From positions 95,089,795-95,153,794 of the forward strand of contig OZ025239.1 in the NCBI GenBank assembly GCA_964019155.1: a stretch of DNA of 64,000 nucleotides, written 5' to 3'. Below, one piece after another: positions 11,787 to 26,100 of this stretch. The notes under the pieces are model-generated. The model made no database searches and was not told the origin of the DNA. It saw only the letters and a program-made list of their open reading frames with translations. Source of the DNA: Osedax fenrisi. Taxonomy: Eukaryota > Annelida > Polychaeta > Sabellida > Siboglinidae. Numbering within the stretch: the stretch's first letter is position 1; each line of letters opens with the position of its first letter. The translations under genes and the position numbers were made by a program.

Positions 11787-13379
11787 ATATATATTTGTAC
11801 AAGGAAAGAGACTCAGTTAGGTTTGATATCAGTTTAAAGTTACTATATAGGTAGATGTGAGAAGTAAAGTGATAGTTTAAGTCACCAAGAATTATTGGTA
11901 AATAGGATGAAGATGATGGAAGATTTATGGTTGAAATCATGAAATTCATCTAAGAATAAAATGGTTTCTAGTTTTGGGGGACGATAGATTACGGTCAAAT
12001 GTAGAGTTAAGCTACGAAGATTGAGTGTCAGCTAAAGACAATCACTATATGAAAAGGGAGGGAATAAATGGATGGAGATAGGTAAAACATTACGTATAAT
12101 AAGTCCTACCCCTCACCACAGTTCGTATGTCGATGATCGAGATACCGGGAATATCCAAAGTACAATATGGAGGCAAATATGTCAGAGTCATCATTAGAAA
12201 TCCAGGTCTCATTCAATGCGATTATAATAACAAAATTAATGTAAGGTATGTGAACTGAAGGGATCAATTTGATCACAAGGAGCGAATATTGATCAAAGCT
12301 ATATTGGAGGCTAGTAAAGCTTGAGAGGATGCATTATTTTTAAATGATTTCCTATAGTGATCAAAATAATTAAACCATTTTGTTAGATTAGATTCAGGAA
12401 TAAGAAAATGGAGATATGAAAGAGGATTATTTGTATCCCTTAGTTCAAATGTTTGAGAACGATTATTAAAAATACTTTGTACGAACGGGGCGTGAGAATT
12501 TGTTTTAGGGCATGATAGAGAAGACTAGTAGAATCAGTCGAATAATGACGAATAAAGATTGCTTAAAATGACTATGTGGTGGGATCTTTAGTAGGGAGGA
12601 GAAACATATATCACGAGCAGAAATATTAGTGAAACTCAAGATAGCAGTGCTGGTAAGAAATGAGGCAGAAGTAATATAAGAATGGGGAAGTATTATTAAG
12701 TCAATTAATGATACTATGAAATTATAGTTAACTTCAGAAGAAAAAGGTGTTCAAGTACTCATTTGAGGGAATTATCTATAGAGCGTATGTATGATGACTT
12801 CGAGGAAGCTGAACTAGCTAATATAGGGGTGGTGGGTGATTTTAGGACAGTTTTAAATCCATTAACTTTGGACTATGTACAGGAGTATTAGCATTGGGCT
12901 GATGCTGGGGCTGGATATTAATAGTCATAGTAGAAGTAGATATATCATATGTTAGATGTGGCGTTACCTTGGCACTCGTATTATGTATAGATGTGGCTGT
13001 TATAATAGAAGGTGAATATGACATGTGACTAGGTGGAGTAGTTGTATGATTAGACGAAGGAAACGTATATAAGATTAGAAATATGAGAAACATAATAAGG
13101 AGAAATTAGGTGAATTAAATATAGCAATAGCATAAATGGGAGGGTGGTTTTAGAATGAAACCAGGATTTATAAATAATAGATGCGGGGTATAAATAAGTA
13201 TAATATAATATAGATGGATATGTTTTACATTTGAGATAATATTCGCATGCGGGAAGGTACAATGTGAACAATTAGAGGACATGATATAATTGAGATTGTA
13301 GGATTAAATTAGGCTTGTAGACTATTGTGTGTTAAGCTTGCTTAAACCACAATCTAGCCTTGTCAAGTGAAAATAAAGA

Positions 13380-16075
13380 CCAAGTGAATAAGCCCTTTCC
13401 TGTAGGTTTTATAGTTATTCAGGTCAAGACTCCCACAGTGTATCCACGCGGCACATCACGGTAACTGGATCATCGGTACCAGGCTAAACTGTGGGGAACT
13501 AAGAGAAATTAACTCGGACTCCAAATATTTCTGCTGCCTTGTAATAATGCTTCTTTAGGCAAAGGCTAAGATAATATAACTCTGATATAAACACACTGTT
13601 ATAGTAGTTGCGCCCATAACAGTATCTTGCAAAATAAAGACAAGCATGATAACTACAACAAACAACACTAGGGTTAAAGTCCCAAACAAAACCTTACCGT
13701 CAACCGAAACGATCTCTAAGGAGAAGTATGACGGATCTACTCCAAATACGAAAGGAAGGGTAGACCCCGAGAAACGCGCAGGTGCGATGGCCAAACTATT
13801 AAAATGCAAATAAGAAATTATCATCTCAACTATGAATGTTAGAACAATCAGAGATCATAAACAAATAGAACTAAAGTATAACTTTGAGTACCATAATATA
13901 GATATTCTAGGAATACAAGAGCATAGAATTATACACGATGAAATAGTTAGATACAAGACAATCGGAAAAAGCATATTTGTGAAGTGACTGGTGAAACGAT
14001 CAGGGTGCAGCCACTGAAGGCATTAGTATCATGTTAAATAATAAATCAAGAAGCTCGAGCTCAATGATCATTGAGTGAAATTATATCACATCGTATACTG
14101 ATCAGTACATTCCAAGGAAATAATTCTACTTCTATTATTGTCATCTACTCACCCACACATTCCAGCGAATATGAAGTTATAGATAGATTCTATGAAGAAC
14201 TTAGAGGAGCTATAGAAAGTATACCTCAACACAATGTTCTTTCTATAATCGGAGATTTCAATACACGTATTGGGAAGGACGACGGTACATTACATTATAT
14301 ACTTATCATCAACACACAAACAGAATTTTTCTATTGTACTTTGATAGCTGTTACGCCCAGAAGCGTCGAATTCAATACGATTCGGAACTGAAGCGCCCAA
14401 AAGCGTCGAATTTGCGACGAATTCAATAAGATTGAGAACTGAAGCGCCCAAAAGCGTCGATAAATTGTTTGCTGGGTATCCTGATTAGAAATAAGTGGAG
14501 AAATAGTAACTCTAATGTGGAGGCGTACGCCGTACAGTAGCTTCTCAAGTACAGGTTTAGACCATAGAATCGTGTCATAAAATATTAGACTAAGCTTAAG
14601 ATCCAACAGAAATACTCTTCCTAGAAAAATACCATATAACTGGCCTTTATTTAAATCAGACAAATATACAGTAGAAATCAACAACCGATTCCATTTTCTG
14701 GATGGTGAATATATCTCAGAAGCATACGAGCGTTTCATGAAAGTAAATTCTGAAGTTACAAGTTAAATAGTTTCTATCAAATCAAAGAAAATACATATCT
14801 GCCCATCAACCAATGAAACTGTTAATAAATCCAGACAAGATACACATAAAGCATGCAAAATGTATGTAGATAAATTGAATGACACCAATCAGCATAATAA
14901 TACAGAATCAAGAAACAAACTCTACACAGCTTATAAAAACATTGCCATATCTATCCTAGAGGAGAAGATCGAACAAATGTAAAATGCTGATATAAACATA
15001 AGGTACATACTCAGCTTGGAACTAATAAACGAAATCACCGGAAGAAAATCTACTCAAAAAGGTATGATAAAGGGAATAAATCAGAAAGAACGACTACAAA
15101 TATTGTACAATCATTTTCAAGGCTTACTAGGCAGGCCACCTGAAATATAGGAGGATGAACCGATTACTCAAGTGTTACCACCACTGGAAATAAAATGTGG
15201 ACCTTTTGATATCAATGAATATAAGCGAGCAAAGGACACCATCAAAGAAGGAATAATCTGTGGAATGTATGAAATACGTCCAGAAGTTTTAAAACGATGT
15301 GACCTAGACGCTATCGTTCTCCAATTCTGTAACAGATCACTTATCGACAAAGCGAAGCCCAGACAGTTGTTATTGCTGAATATAATTCTGATACAAAAAT
15401 CCGGATATCTTAGTATGGGTAGCAACTACAGAGATATAAGTATAAGCTCATTAGTGGCGAAAACCTATAATCGTATGATAATTAACAGAATTAGACCGTA
15501 CCTAGATTGTCATCTGAGAAAAAATCAGAACGGTTTCAGAAGTGGAAGAACAACTAGTAGATACTCGCTCTAAAGAGACTGTAGAAGGAGTAAATGACAA
15601 TAATCTTGAAGCTATGCGTATCTTCATTGACTTTAAGAAAGCTTTTGATACAGTTTATAGAGGAAAATGATGCTAATACTAAAAGCGTAGGGAATACCGG
15701 AAGAGTTAGTGACAGCTATCAGTATCATGTATATACGTATGCAAAAGTCATAATACCGGACGGAGAGACGGAAACATTAGGTATTCTTGATGGTGTTTTA
15801 CAAGGGGACACACTTGTTCCATACCTCTTTGTCATTGTTTTTTGACTACATCATGAGAAAATTTCTAACGGGAAGGGAAGAAAAGCTTGGTTTCCAACTA
15901 AGGAAGAGACAAAGCAGAAGGGTACCACCCATAATAGTCACCGACATGGACTTTGCGGACGATATAGCCTTAGTTAGTGATGGTATCAAGGAAGCAGAGA
16001 AGCTGCTAAGAAGAGTCGAGCTATCAGCACAATTTATAGGACTAAGCATGAATACAGGCAACACAAAGTAGGAAT
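13380..16075 (+). mobile_element. Second decayed LINE (endonuclease plus RT)
   Basis: A plus-strand non-LTR element in broken frames. The endonuclease begins MNVRTIRDHK at 13831 and contains DILGIQEHRI. It continues at 14071-14280 with VIYSPTHSSEYEVIDRFYEE and SIIGDFNTRIGK (the GDFN motif). RT follows: 15172-15573 with LISLP-type and SSLVAKTYNRMIINRIRPYL then KNQNGFRSGR; 15620-15850 with IFIDFKKAFDTV in another frame, then GVLQGDTLVPYLFVIVF; 15846-16070 with TDMDFADDIALVSDG. The FADDIALVSD and QNGFRSGR words mark a different clade from the LINE at 9-13 kb. Bases 13380-13830 look like its 5' leader. Many stops; inactive. Confidence 0.8.
14332..14474. mobile_element. Partial copy of the GCGTCGA-type MITE inside the LINE
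   Basis: Matches one half of the element at 27078-27317 in reverse orientation: CAGCAAACAATTTATCG, GACGCTTTTGGGCGCTTCAG, ATTGAATTCGTCG, ending near CAAAGTACAAT. It interrupts the LINE endonuclease. One internal segment (GAACTGAAGCGCCCAAAAGC) occurs twice. Confidence 0.7.
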
Positions 16076-16102
16076 GTAGTATCATATAGTAACGCAAATA
16101 TG

Positions 16103-16315
16103 TTAACAATGCTTTTTTATTTATTTACTCATTTTATTTATGTTTATCTTCTATTTTATAGTTTATTTAATTAGTAAATGATGAGTTAATCAATATCGTA
16201 ATTTAAATTATTTTAACAATGTTCTTGTATTTATTTACTCATTTTATTTATGTTTATCTTCTATTTTATAGTTTATTTAATTACTAAATGATGATTTAAT
16301 CAATAACGAGTTGAC
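16103..16315. repeat. Tandem duplication, about 111-bp unit
   Basis: Two adjacent copies beginning TAACAATGCTTTT (about 16103) and TAACAATGTTCTT (about 16214). They share ATTTATTTACTCATTTTATT, GTTTATCTTCTATTTTATAG and AAATGATGA, and differ at a few bases. Confidence 0.8.
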
Positions 16316-18565
16316 AGATATCACTATTTTATAATATTATATGTAAACAGGAAGTCAACCATATTTTTATATATATTTTATATTCCAAAATATTCCTATT
16401 CCATTATATTTATATAGGTTTTATTAAATTATTTGATTTATGTCAACAAGTTAAATTAAGGGTAATTGTCTCAACAAGCAGCAATGCTTCTACAATTACC
16501 CATGTTCATATATCTAAATCTGATAATAATAATAATAATTTATATATATTATAAATGTATATTATTATATTCCATATCTAAATACAGAAGTAAACATTAT
16601 GAATTATTTATTATTATCCTACATTATGCAATTGTTGAATAGAAGATTTTATAATAATGCTGTTTCATTAATATCATATGATAAACTAATAAACACTAGT
16701 TGGAAGTGGATTATATAAATAAGAAGAAGTACAAACAAATTATAATACAAATTATAATAATACTGTTTTAGAAGATTTTTATTAAATATTATAATTATAT
16801 TTATATTAATAGATAAAGAATGAGTACGATGAATTAAATGTAAACGAGCTGACAATAGAGCATGTGAACAAGGATGAAACATTTATCAATTAATGAATTT
16901 GTTGATTATTTTAAAGAATATACAGCACCTAAAGAATTAATAAATTTTTTTAATAAATAATTAATAGTTTATCTGACATTTTTATTAACATTATTTAATA
17001 TTCCCCACAACCATATACATTATATTCATATATTAAACAATAGTACAAATCTTTATTTTCGCTTACTTGATTGACTACATACTAATAGCTGTCATTGTGT
17101 TGTAAGACCTTCAGGATCCCTGATACTAAAGAAATGTTTATCAAAAAAAGGAAGGCAAGTATTTCTGTAAATATTGTTATCCATATATATAAGAGTAGAT
17201 TAGTTGGTGTTTATCTTGTTTTTAATCCTACATGTTTAGTATTCATATATGTAGGCGCTACAAAAGTTCCCTTTATCGTATAAAGCATATGCTATATAAT
17301 TATGCTAACATCTAGTAGTTACTAATATTGAGTATTATTTATAATTACTTTTATAGTATATTGAATTTAATTATATAGATGTATTGTGTATTACATTATA
17401 ATTAGTTTTTCTATGGTTTAATATAATTTTATCATTTTCATTGTTATCTTTACACAAATAGCTTCAAATTAAGATATTCGTCTTTTCTCTGTGTTAAATT
17501 AAAACCCCTTAAATAAATAGTTTTAACGCATTTCTTCATTGATCATCTCGGCTATTATTAACTAACATTAGTATATTAGAAAAGATTATTAAAAATATGA
17601 ATTTATAAATAAAATTGGTTAGAATTGAAAGATGATTTTCTATATTATTTATGTTGACATTTTATATAATATAATGTATGTTACATTATATTATGATTTT
17701 AATATAATCATATTGAAATAATTTATTTAGAAGCAATTGTGTGCATTGATTTGAATATGTAAATTTAAATATGTACTCCTGGAACATGATGCAGTACGAT
17801 AAAATCATTCAAGCGTAAAATAAAATTTACAAAAAATATGTGTTATCAGGAGTTCTGTTATTGGTATTAGTAGATCTAGTTGTATACATTTAGTATTGTT
17901 TATCTCACATTTAAATGAAATAATTGTATTTGTCAGTAATTGACCAATAAATTAGAAACTGGTTTTTCTACAATATATTTTATTTCAATATTTGTATTCT
18001 AATTTAGCCAATTATGATATAATGATAAAATCAAAAGTGATTGAAGAAATATTCATATATACAAATATACATTATAAAATTATAATATAACAAATTAAAT
18101 TTAAACATAACAAAATAGTTACTATTTATATGATTCCATTGACTACATTTTAATTGAATACTATCTGCTAAGTATAACGGATCATCTAAATGATCAGGTG
18201 TACAGCTACTATTAATTTGATATTAATTAAACTATATTAATTTAATAGATATAAATATATTTATTTAATTAGGTATTGTATGATATTTTATTAATTATAT
18301 AATTAATAAATAGTATTAATAAATAGTATTAATACATAAATTATAGTGGATATAAAACTTCTTAATAATTTCTTATGGATAACAAATAATAAGAAGACAC
18401 AATTAATATAAATAATTAATTATTTTTATTCAAAATAAGGCATGTAATAAAAATGCCAATAAATATGTAATAAAACATGAGAATCATCTATATACAACAA
18501 TTATATATATATATATATATATATATAGATTTATAAATAAATATAATACAAGTTCGATAATAATC
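16316..18565. other. No gene recognised; 3' flank of CHMP3
   Basis: Strongly AT-rich intergenic sequence with short TA and AAT tracts and a small imperfect inverted repeat around 16461-16500 (GGTAATTG...CAATTACC). I see no convincing coding, RNA or element signal. Confidence 0.6.
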
Positions 18566-21500
18566 TTAACTTCTTAAAGCTTCAAGCCTCGCCTTTAGAA
18601 TGTAGATATTAATCAATAATCAATAATCAATAATCAATAATCAATAGCGATGAGCACTCACGTTTAACAAACAAACAAACAAACCTGCATGTCCCCTATA
18701 TCTTCAGATTCTTCTTCGGGTTGAGGAGCCGCGATGACCGGTAGCTTGTCGCTGACCACCGTAGGTGCCTTGCCCAGTTCACCTAGGAGAACGTGTGTTT
18801 AGTATCATTGGTAACTATGGTTACTGAGGAGACATTCTGATATCACGAGAGAGAGGAAAGAGGAAAGAGAGTGAGCGAGAGAGTGGATATAGAGGTGTAG
18901 AGAGAGAAGTCATCGAACCTGCCGTGATCTCGTACAGAAGTTTATCGATTTCTTCGTTAGCCTCCTCTTCAAGGTCATCGTCGCCTCCGAGGGCATCCTC
19001 CATTACGTCATCGATCATCTCTCCCATGATGCCGGCCTGTGGCCGAGTTAGAGAGTGTAAATAATGTGTAATTCGTAATTGATAAGCCTATTGCGATGCT
19101 TATAGCGATGTGTCGATGCGTGTAGCAATGCGTGTAGCAATTAGCGATGCATGTATAATATATATTATATAACGTGCATATATATATTTCATCACGATAT
19201 ACATTGTATACTCACATATTGTGATGCAAACTATTTAATTATAGATTCATCTATCTAATGATATATTGTTGTAAATTACACATGATTATACATGATTACA
19301 CATGATTATACATGATTACACATGATTATACATGATTACACATGATTATACATGACTATTACTTTGGTCATCTCTTTAGACATCTCCCTCATGGTGGCGC
19401 TGATGTCGCTAAGGTTGATGAGCCTCTGCATACCGGTCATGACGTCTGTGCTCCTTTCTATTACTCCTGATACACGAACCAATGCTGTGGGGTGGGTGAG
19501 TGGGGGTAATCATTGATGGGTATGTGAGGGGTGGGGGTAATCATTGGGGATGTGTATGTGAGGGGTGGGGGTAACATTGGGGGGTGATAATTGGGGGTGT
19601 GTATACGAGAGGGGTGGAGGTAATCATTAGGGGTGTATATGTGAGGGCTAGGGCTAATCATAGCGGGGCGGTGACGACGAACCGGCCTGCTGTTGTATGC
19701 TCATCTCTACGGACTTTATCTGAGCCTTGGTCAAGTTCAGACGCTTGACCGCCTTGCGCGAGTTCACCAGCTCTTTAGCGAGGATCAGACACGCCTCACG
19801 GTTCTTAGACTTAGCCGCTGACTTCAGACTCGTCTTAACTTTGTCCTCCTCGCGTTTGATGTCTACGGGCGTGGCGGGTGAGGTAGCGTGGGCGTTACTC
19901 TCGATCGCAGTACGCACAACACCGCGCTCATTTATATATTAACTTATATTCTATATATTCTATATATTATATGATTATTATTATTTATATTATATAATTA
20001 TTATAATAGAGATTATATAATTATTATTATAATAGACATTATGTGAATAGTGAGTATTTACTAAGTATGGATCTGTCGAGTTGTCGGGTCTCCTGACGAA
20101 TCTTAGCCGTCCACTCCCGAACCTGAAGGATACAAGTTTATGTTTGTGTTAGTGTTCCGTGTAATAGTATGTTTATACGTGCAATATTGGTAGTTATAAA
20201 TCATCGGTAGTGATTAGAAATATATATATATATATAGTATATATACTGTATAAAATATGTCACCATTTATTACATATTATATTATATATTTTATTTATTA
20301 TAACATAATTCATTTATTTTACTTTCGAAGGTTCTTATTTAATTTATAATACTGTAATTTCTATATAATTAATAACCACATTTTGGATATCAAAATTATT
20401 GGATAATGATAAAAATATCAAAATTTATTACAATAACTCTGATTATTAATAAGATATTTATATATATACATATATAAGTAATCTGGGACGATCCGAAAAG
20501 TAATTTAAGATGACTTTAAGTAATAGTTAAATAACATTATTTATAATATTATTGATAAACATATATATATAAATATCTTATTCATAATCAGAGTTATTGT
20601 AATAAATGTTGATATTTTCATCATTATCCAATAATTTGTATCTAAACAATATATGTTTATCAATAATATTATAAATAATGTTTTTAACTATTACTTAAAG
20701 TCATCTTAAATTACTTTTCGGATCGTCCCAGATTACTTATAAAATACATATGCACTATATTCATACTTACAAATTGAATTAATTATAAATAATTATTAAA
20801 GTCAGTATATCGATGAATACCAATATTATATCTATCTATACACATTTATTAATAATTGTATTACTATAAATACCATTATTAATTATTATTTAAAGTCATC
20901 CGGAATTACTTTGCTATTCATAGCAAATTACTTATTCAGTTGTCCGGAATACCTAGTACAATATTAACTATTCTTATTGTGCTGTATTTTGTATTTATAT
21001 ATGTAATTTTGGTTTATATTTTAATAAAATATTACAAAAATATTTGTAAAAAAAAGGGTAATTGAATTTTTATTTGATAACCCTATAACTTATATATGTA
21101 TATATAATTAATGACTTGTGTTTTTTGTAGCATGTACAGATGGTCAGTAGGTCAGTAGGTCAGTAGGTCAGATGGTCAGATGTACAGTTATATCTACGCA
21201 CATATAAACTGATTGTCCAAATATCATAGATGTATCGTGATGCGTCTATGCAGTGTTACTCTGAATAGCCCCCCCCCCAGAATAACAACAACGCGACCTT
21301 CTCACCGTAAGTCACGATGAGTCATAATTAAATCTAAAAATAAATCATCAACATCGCGGTATTCACTATAAAATGTTGACAAATGATTTAATTAAACAAT
21401 GTATAAACATTTATAAATGAACATAGATACGTAGTGGACTGTCTAACTGTCCGTGTTACAAATACTGCACTTGCAACTGTGTCAAACTGTCCTCATACAA

Positions 21501-22728
21501 AAATCACACAATTAGTGTATAAACACCACTTAATTAGATAATCCACTTGTTACATCGATGTTATATTATTATAGTTAATCAATATAGTACTACGCTGTAC
21601 ACTATAAGTGTTTGTAGCGCATACGTATAACAGAATTAATATGAAAATAAAAACCAAACCCAAACCTTAACACATATATATATATATATTATATGCAGAG
21701 TGATGGGCACCGATACTTTTTTCAGGATCGGCTTTCCTAATTCCGATACCTTCCTCTTATATAATACTTCATTCTTTATATTCTACAATCCATATGCTCT
21801 TTTCCCGATTTTCCTTTTATTTTCTGTTATGTCGAATATAATTATATATATCCATATATGATAAAATATAAGAAAATATTATCAAATATGTAACGGAGTA
21901 TTATATCACTATTGTTATGTAATGTACTTGATACATATTTCATATATACCATATACACGTATATATACATCATTACCAATGGTGTTGTATACTATGTTAC
22001 TAATTTTATTCGCCAATTATTATTTCTATAATTATTCATACTTATCAAGGACATTTTTAAAAATTGTTATTAAATCTATACATATTTAATATATTAAATT
22101 TTTGTAAATAAATTAAATGATTTTGTTATCATAAATTAAAAACTTTGCTTATCCGATCCTCTACCGGTTCACCATAATTAACCCGAAACCGATTCCTGCA
22201 CATTACTTATTATATGGAATACCAGTGAACTCATGCGCATAGTTGATCTCTAGCGCAATGATAATAAACATATTACTGTAAATAATTATTTATAATTAGT
22301 AGAATTTACACTACGTACGAAATCACCAAACAAAATTAAATAACTCTGCACGAGATCACAGATTACCGTTAGATGTATAGTATACGTATGATATACATTA
22401 TATACCATAGAATTATAATGAATTACTTATCATTAAGTTAATATATCTAGGGCCGGTTGCTGCGATAAAATAAAATACTCCTAGGACAATATTTAACATT
22501 ACGGAGATAGCTAAAGATTGTCCTAGGATAATTATAGTTATCGCAGAAACCGGCCCCTGTAACACTGTGGGCATTCAACACGCGGTGGTATCTACTTCAT
22601 AGCGTCATTAGGCATTATCTATGTATGATATATATATATATATATTATATGTAAATGAAATACATGTAATATGTGTTCTATATGATATATCTTTATATGG
22701 TAAAATTTAGGAAACTCTTTATATACAT

Positions 22729-22786
<58 letters not shown>

Positions 22787-23090
22787 CTGCCTATGTATCT
22801 CAGTTGGCTAAGACACAGACAAACAGGCAGTAGGGAGTATGTTAAAAATCGTTCTAGACCAATACAATAGGTCTTGAAATAATATGTAGAAATGATCTTA
22901 TATAATCGAGTAAAAAAAGGGACACCGGATCTCTGCAGAGATGAATGGTTACAACCATTGATGCCTTAACATGAGAGCAGCTTCTATGGGATATGTGAGC
23001 CATATGGTTATAAGTAAAACCTTCTAAACGATCAAAATGCATGGATGAGGTGAAGGACTCCATCAAAATAATATAACAATAATAATAACA

Positions 23091-23121
<31 letters not shown>

Positions 23122-26100
23122 CAAATCGCTAACTATTGAAATAAATATAAATATGGATAAATATTATTTATTGAATATATATATATATAGTTATTATAAT
23201 ATTATCATTTAATGATACTATTATAATTATAATTATTATAATTATAATTATAATTATAATATCATTATCATAATGTTGTTTAACATATGATTATGATAAG
23301 TATACCTTATGATTCATACCCTATTAAATATGATTAGAAATGTAAAATTAATTATGATTAACATAATAATGGCTTATGGAACAACCGTGAAATTTACAAA
23401 CCGTACAAGAACAACCTTGAAATTATTTTTCGTGAAATTTCCAACCGTGAAATATAATATCCGTGAAAATACAAACCGTGAAATAATTATAAATATATGT
23501 TATATGGGTATATTTTATGTATATATACTTATAACATAGTGGGTATGTAACTAAGTATAACTTATATATATAAAATAAATATGTTATTTCATTATAATTA
23601 TGTAAAATATAAAACATAAATGATACAATATATTTTCTAATTATATTATTAATTAATGTTAACGAAAATCATATGATTCATCACATTACTTTTATTATTC
23701 AATTTATAAATATACTATATTATATATCTGTGAGTTTATGTAAATTACTAAATTAGATATGAATGTATTGCAAATACTAATTGAAATAGTATTATACTAA
23801 GTATATAATTATGTTGGAACTCAAATTTACTTTAAATTTAATAATTATATATGTTTATTTTGTATTTATATTATTTCTGAATTGAGTACGATTTAATACA
23901 ATAACATATATTATTATGATACATAATATAAATAAGAATTATTTTGTATTGGTATATCATAAATGTGTATAAATAGCGATAGTTTAATCATATTTTTAAA
24001 ATCAGATAATTATTATACTACATGTGATGTATAAACATAGGTGATTTATATAAATAACAGAACCAATACTATATATCCACGAATAATGTTTTCTATATTT
24101 GTTATTACATATATTTGTAGTCTATTTATTAATTAAATTAAGTCTATGCTATACACGAATAATTATAGTTTATTATGAATACTCTCTATGCATTTAATGA
24201 GTATTATAGACCGTTAAATAATTTTCGGTCAGTGCATTTGATCTTGCATTTATTATTAGATACACACTGAATATTATTAAAGAAATACTAAGTAATTATT
24301 CAGAGAAATTCAATTCTAAAGATCATGCAATAATTTATGTTTATTTGTTATGAAATACACAGAAAAACTCACTTATATTAGAGTTATTAGTAACAATAAT
24401 ATGTATGTATATACATATATTTGACAATACAATATACACACAATATAAATTACAAGTTAATAAAAATTAATAAAAGTATTTACCATTTGTGTTATTCAGT
24501 TCCTCTAGTAGTGTAGACTCAAATTTTGTTGCGCTTATCTCGGAGATATTTATTGTAGAGTAAACTTCACATTTCCACGAATCGTCACTGGTGCTCATAT
24601 CGAAGTATCTTTCTTCCGTAAAGAGGGGATCGCGTATACATGCTAAATGGCACCATCTTTTGCATGTATTGCATTCAATGGCGTAACTATTTGTACGCAC
24701 ATCTTTTCTACAGATTAAACATGGGTATTTTGGTGGCATGGTATTTGTTATATAATAACAATAAAAAGTAAATTAATCGTTATTTATACTTTCAGGAAAG
24801 CATTTTAATAGGCGTGTTTATAATTATTATTATACTGTGATTGGTTCCTGAATGCGATATTTAATCAATTCGATATTCCCGTATTCGAAAGTACTCTTCT
24901 AGAATACACTGACCGAATAATGGTCGGCCAACATTCTTGAGGGTAGTTGTCGACCGCTGGACTCGATTACTCTATATAAAATGCACTGACCGAACATTAT
25001 TGAGGGTGCACCCAGACCACGTTCTATAATACTCTTAGTGAGTATAAATGCATAGAGAGTATTAATAATAAATTATAATTATTTGTGCATAGCATAGACT
25101 TAATTTAATTAATAAATAGACTACAAATATATGTAATAACAAATATAGAAAACATTATTCGTGGATATATAGTATTGGTTCTGTTATTTATATAAATCAC
25201 CTATGTTTATACTGCACATGGGGGCAGCACATGTAGTGAAATAATTATCTGATTTAAAAAAATATGATTAAACCAAGCACATTGTCCTTGATTAAAATAG
25301 CACTATTTATACACATTTATGAGAATACCAATACAAAATAATTCTTATATATATTATGTATCATAATAATATATGTTATTGTATTAAATCGTACTCAATT
25401 CAGAAATAATATAAATACAAAATAAACATATATAATTATTAAATTTAAAGTAAATTTGAGTTCCAACATAATTATATACTATTTCAATTAGTATTTGCAA
25501 TAAATTCATATCTAATTTAGTAATTTACATAAACTCATAGATATATAATATAGTATATTTATAAATTGAATAATAAAAGTAATGTGATGAATCAAATTTC
25601 TTTCGTTAACATTAATTAATAATATAATTAGAAAATATATTGTATAATTTATGTTTTATATTTTACATAATTATAATGAAATAACATATTTATTTTATAT
25701 ATATAAGTTATACTGAGTTACATACCTACTATGTTATAAGTATATATACATAAAATATATCCATATAATATATATTTATAATTATTTCACGGTTTGTATT
25801 TTCACGGATATTATATTTCACGGTTGGAAATTTCACGAAAAATAATTGCACGGTTGTTCTTGTACGGTTTGTAAATTTCACGGTTGTTCCTGCACCCCAT
25901 AATAATTACTATGATTATAGTATAATACTATAATATGTTATATTAAGTATACTGCATACATCCTAGAGCATAAATAATAATTATTATAATAAAATGTATA
26001 AATAATATATAAAAATAGCATTAATTAATATCGAAATAATATTCATTGACTATATATATAGATTATATTGTATATAATATACAAATATACATGTTGAAAT

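Larger units (their letters stand above)
9080..13300 (-). mobile_element. Decayed CR1/L2/Jockey-type LINE, interrupted by a SINE
   Basis: Read on the minus strand this is one non-LTR retrotransposon. At 11728-11949 is an endonuclease piece with the ILGDLNYHF motif. At about 11152-11460 the endonuclease end continues (NTFDMIF, then MDHFNIEFSI resembling SDHxPVxFxI). Reverse transcriptase follows at 9811-10934 and a C-terminal domain at 9115-9456 (LPFSLRCKLHVLSIIHKSIY, PSYICDLI). A SINE at 11506-11786 splits the endonuclease. The 3' end runs into a TAATAATAATA tract near 9080-9120. 12842-13271 may be worn ORF1 or 5' sequence. Frameshifts throughout mean it is not autonomous. Confidence 0.8.

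Noticed and set aside
19260..19360. Possible CRISPR-like array
   Set aside because: The 20-bp repeats are contiguous without spacers and lie in an intron of a eukaryotic gene; it is a minisatellite.
18821..20126. CHMP3 exons as separate small genes
   Set aside because: Phases, order and similarity join them into one ESCRT-III protein.
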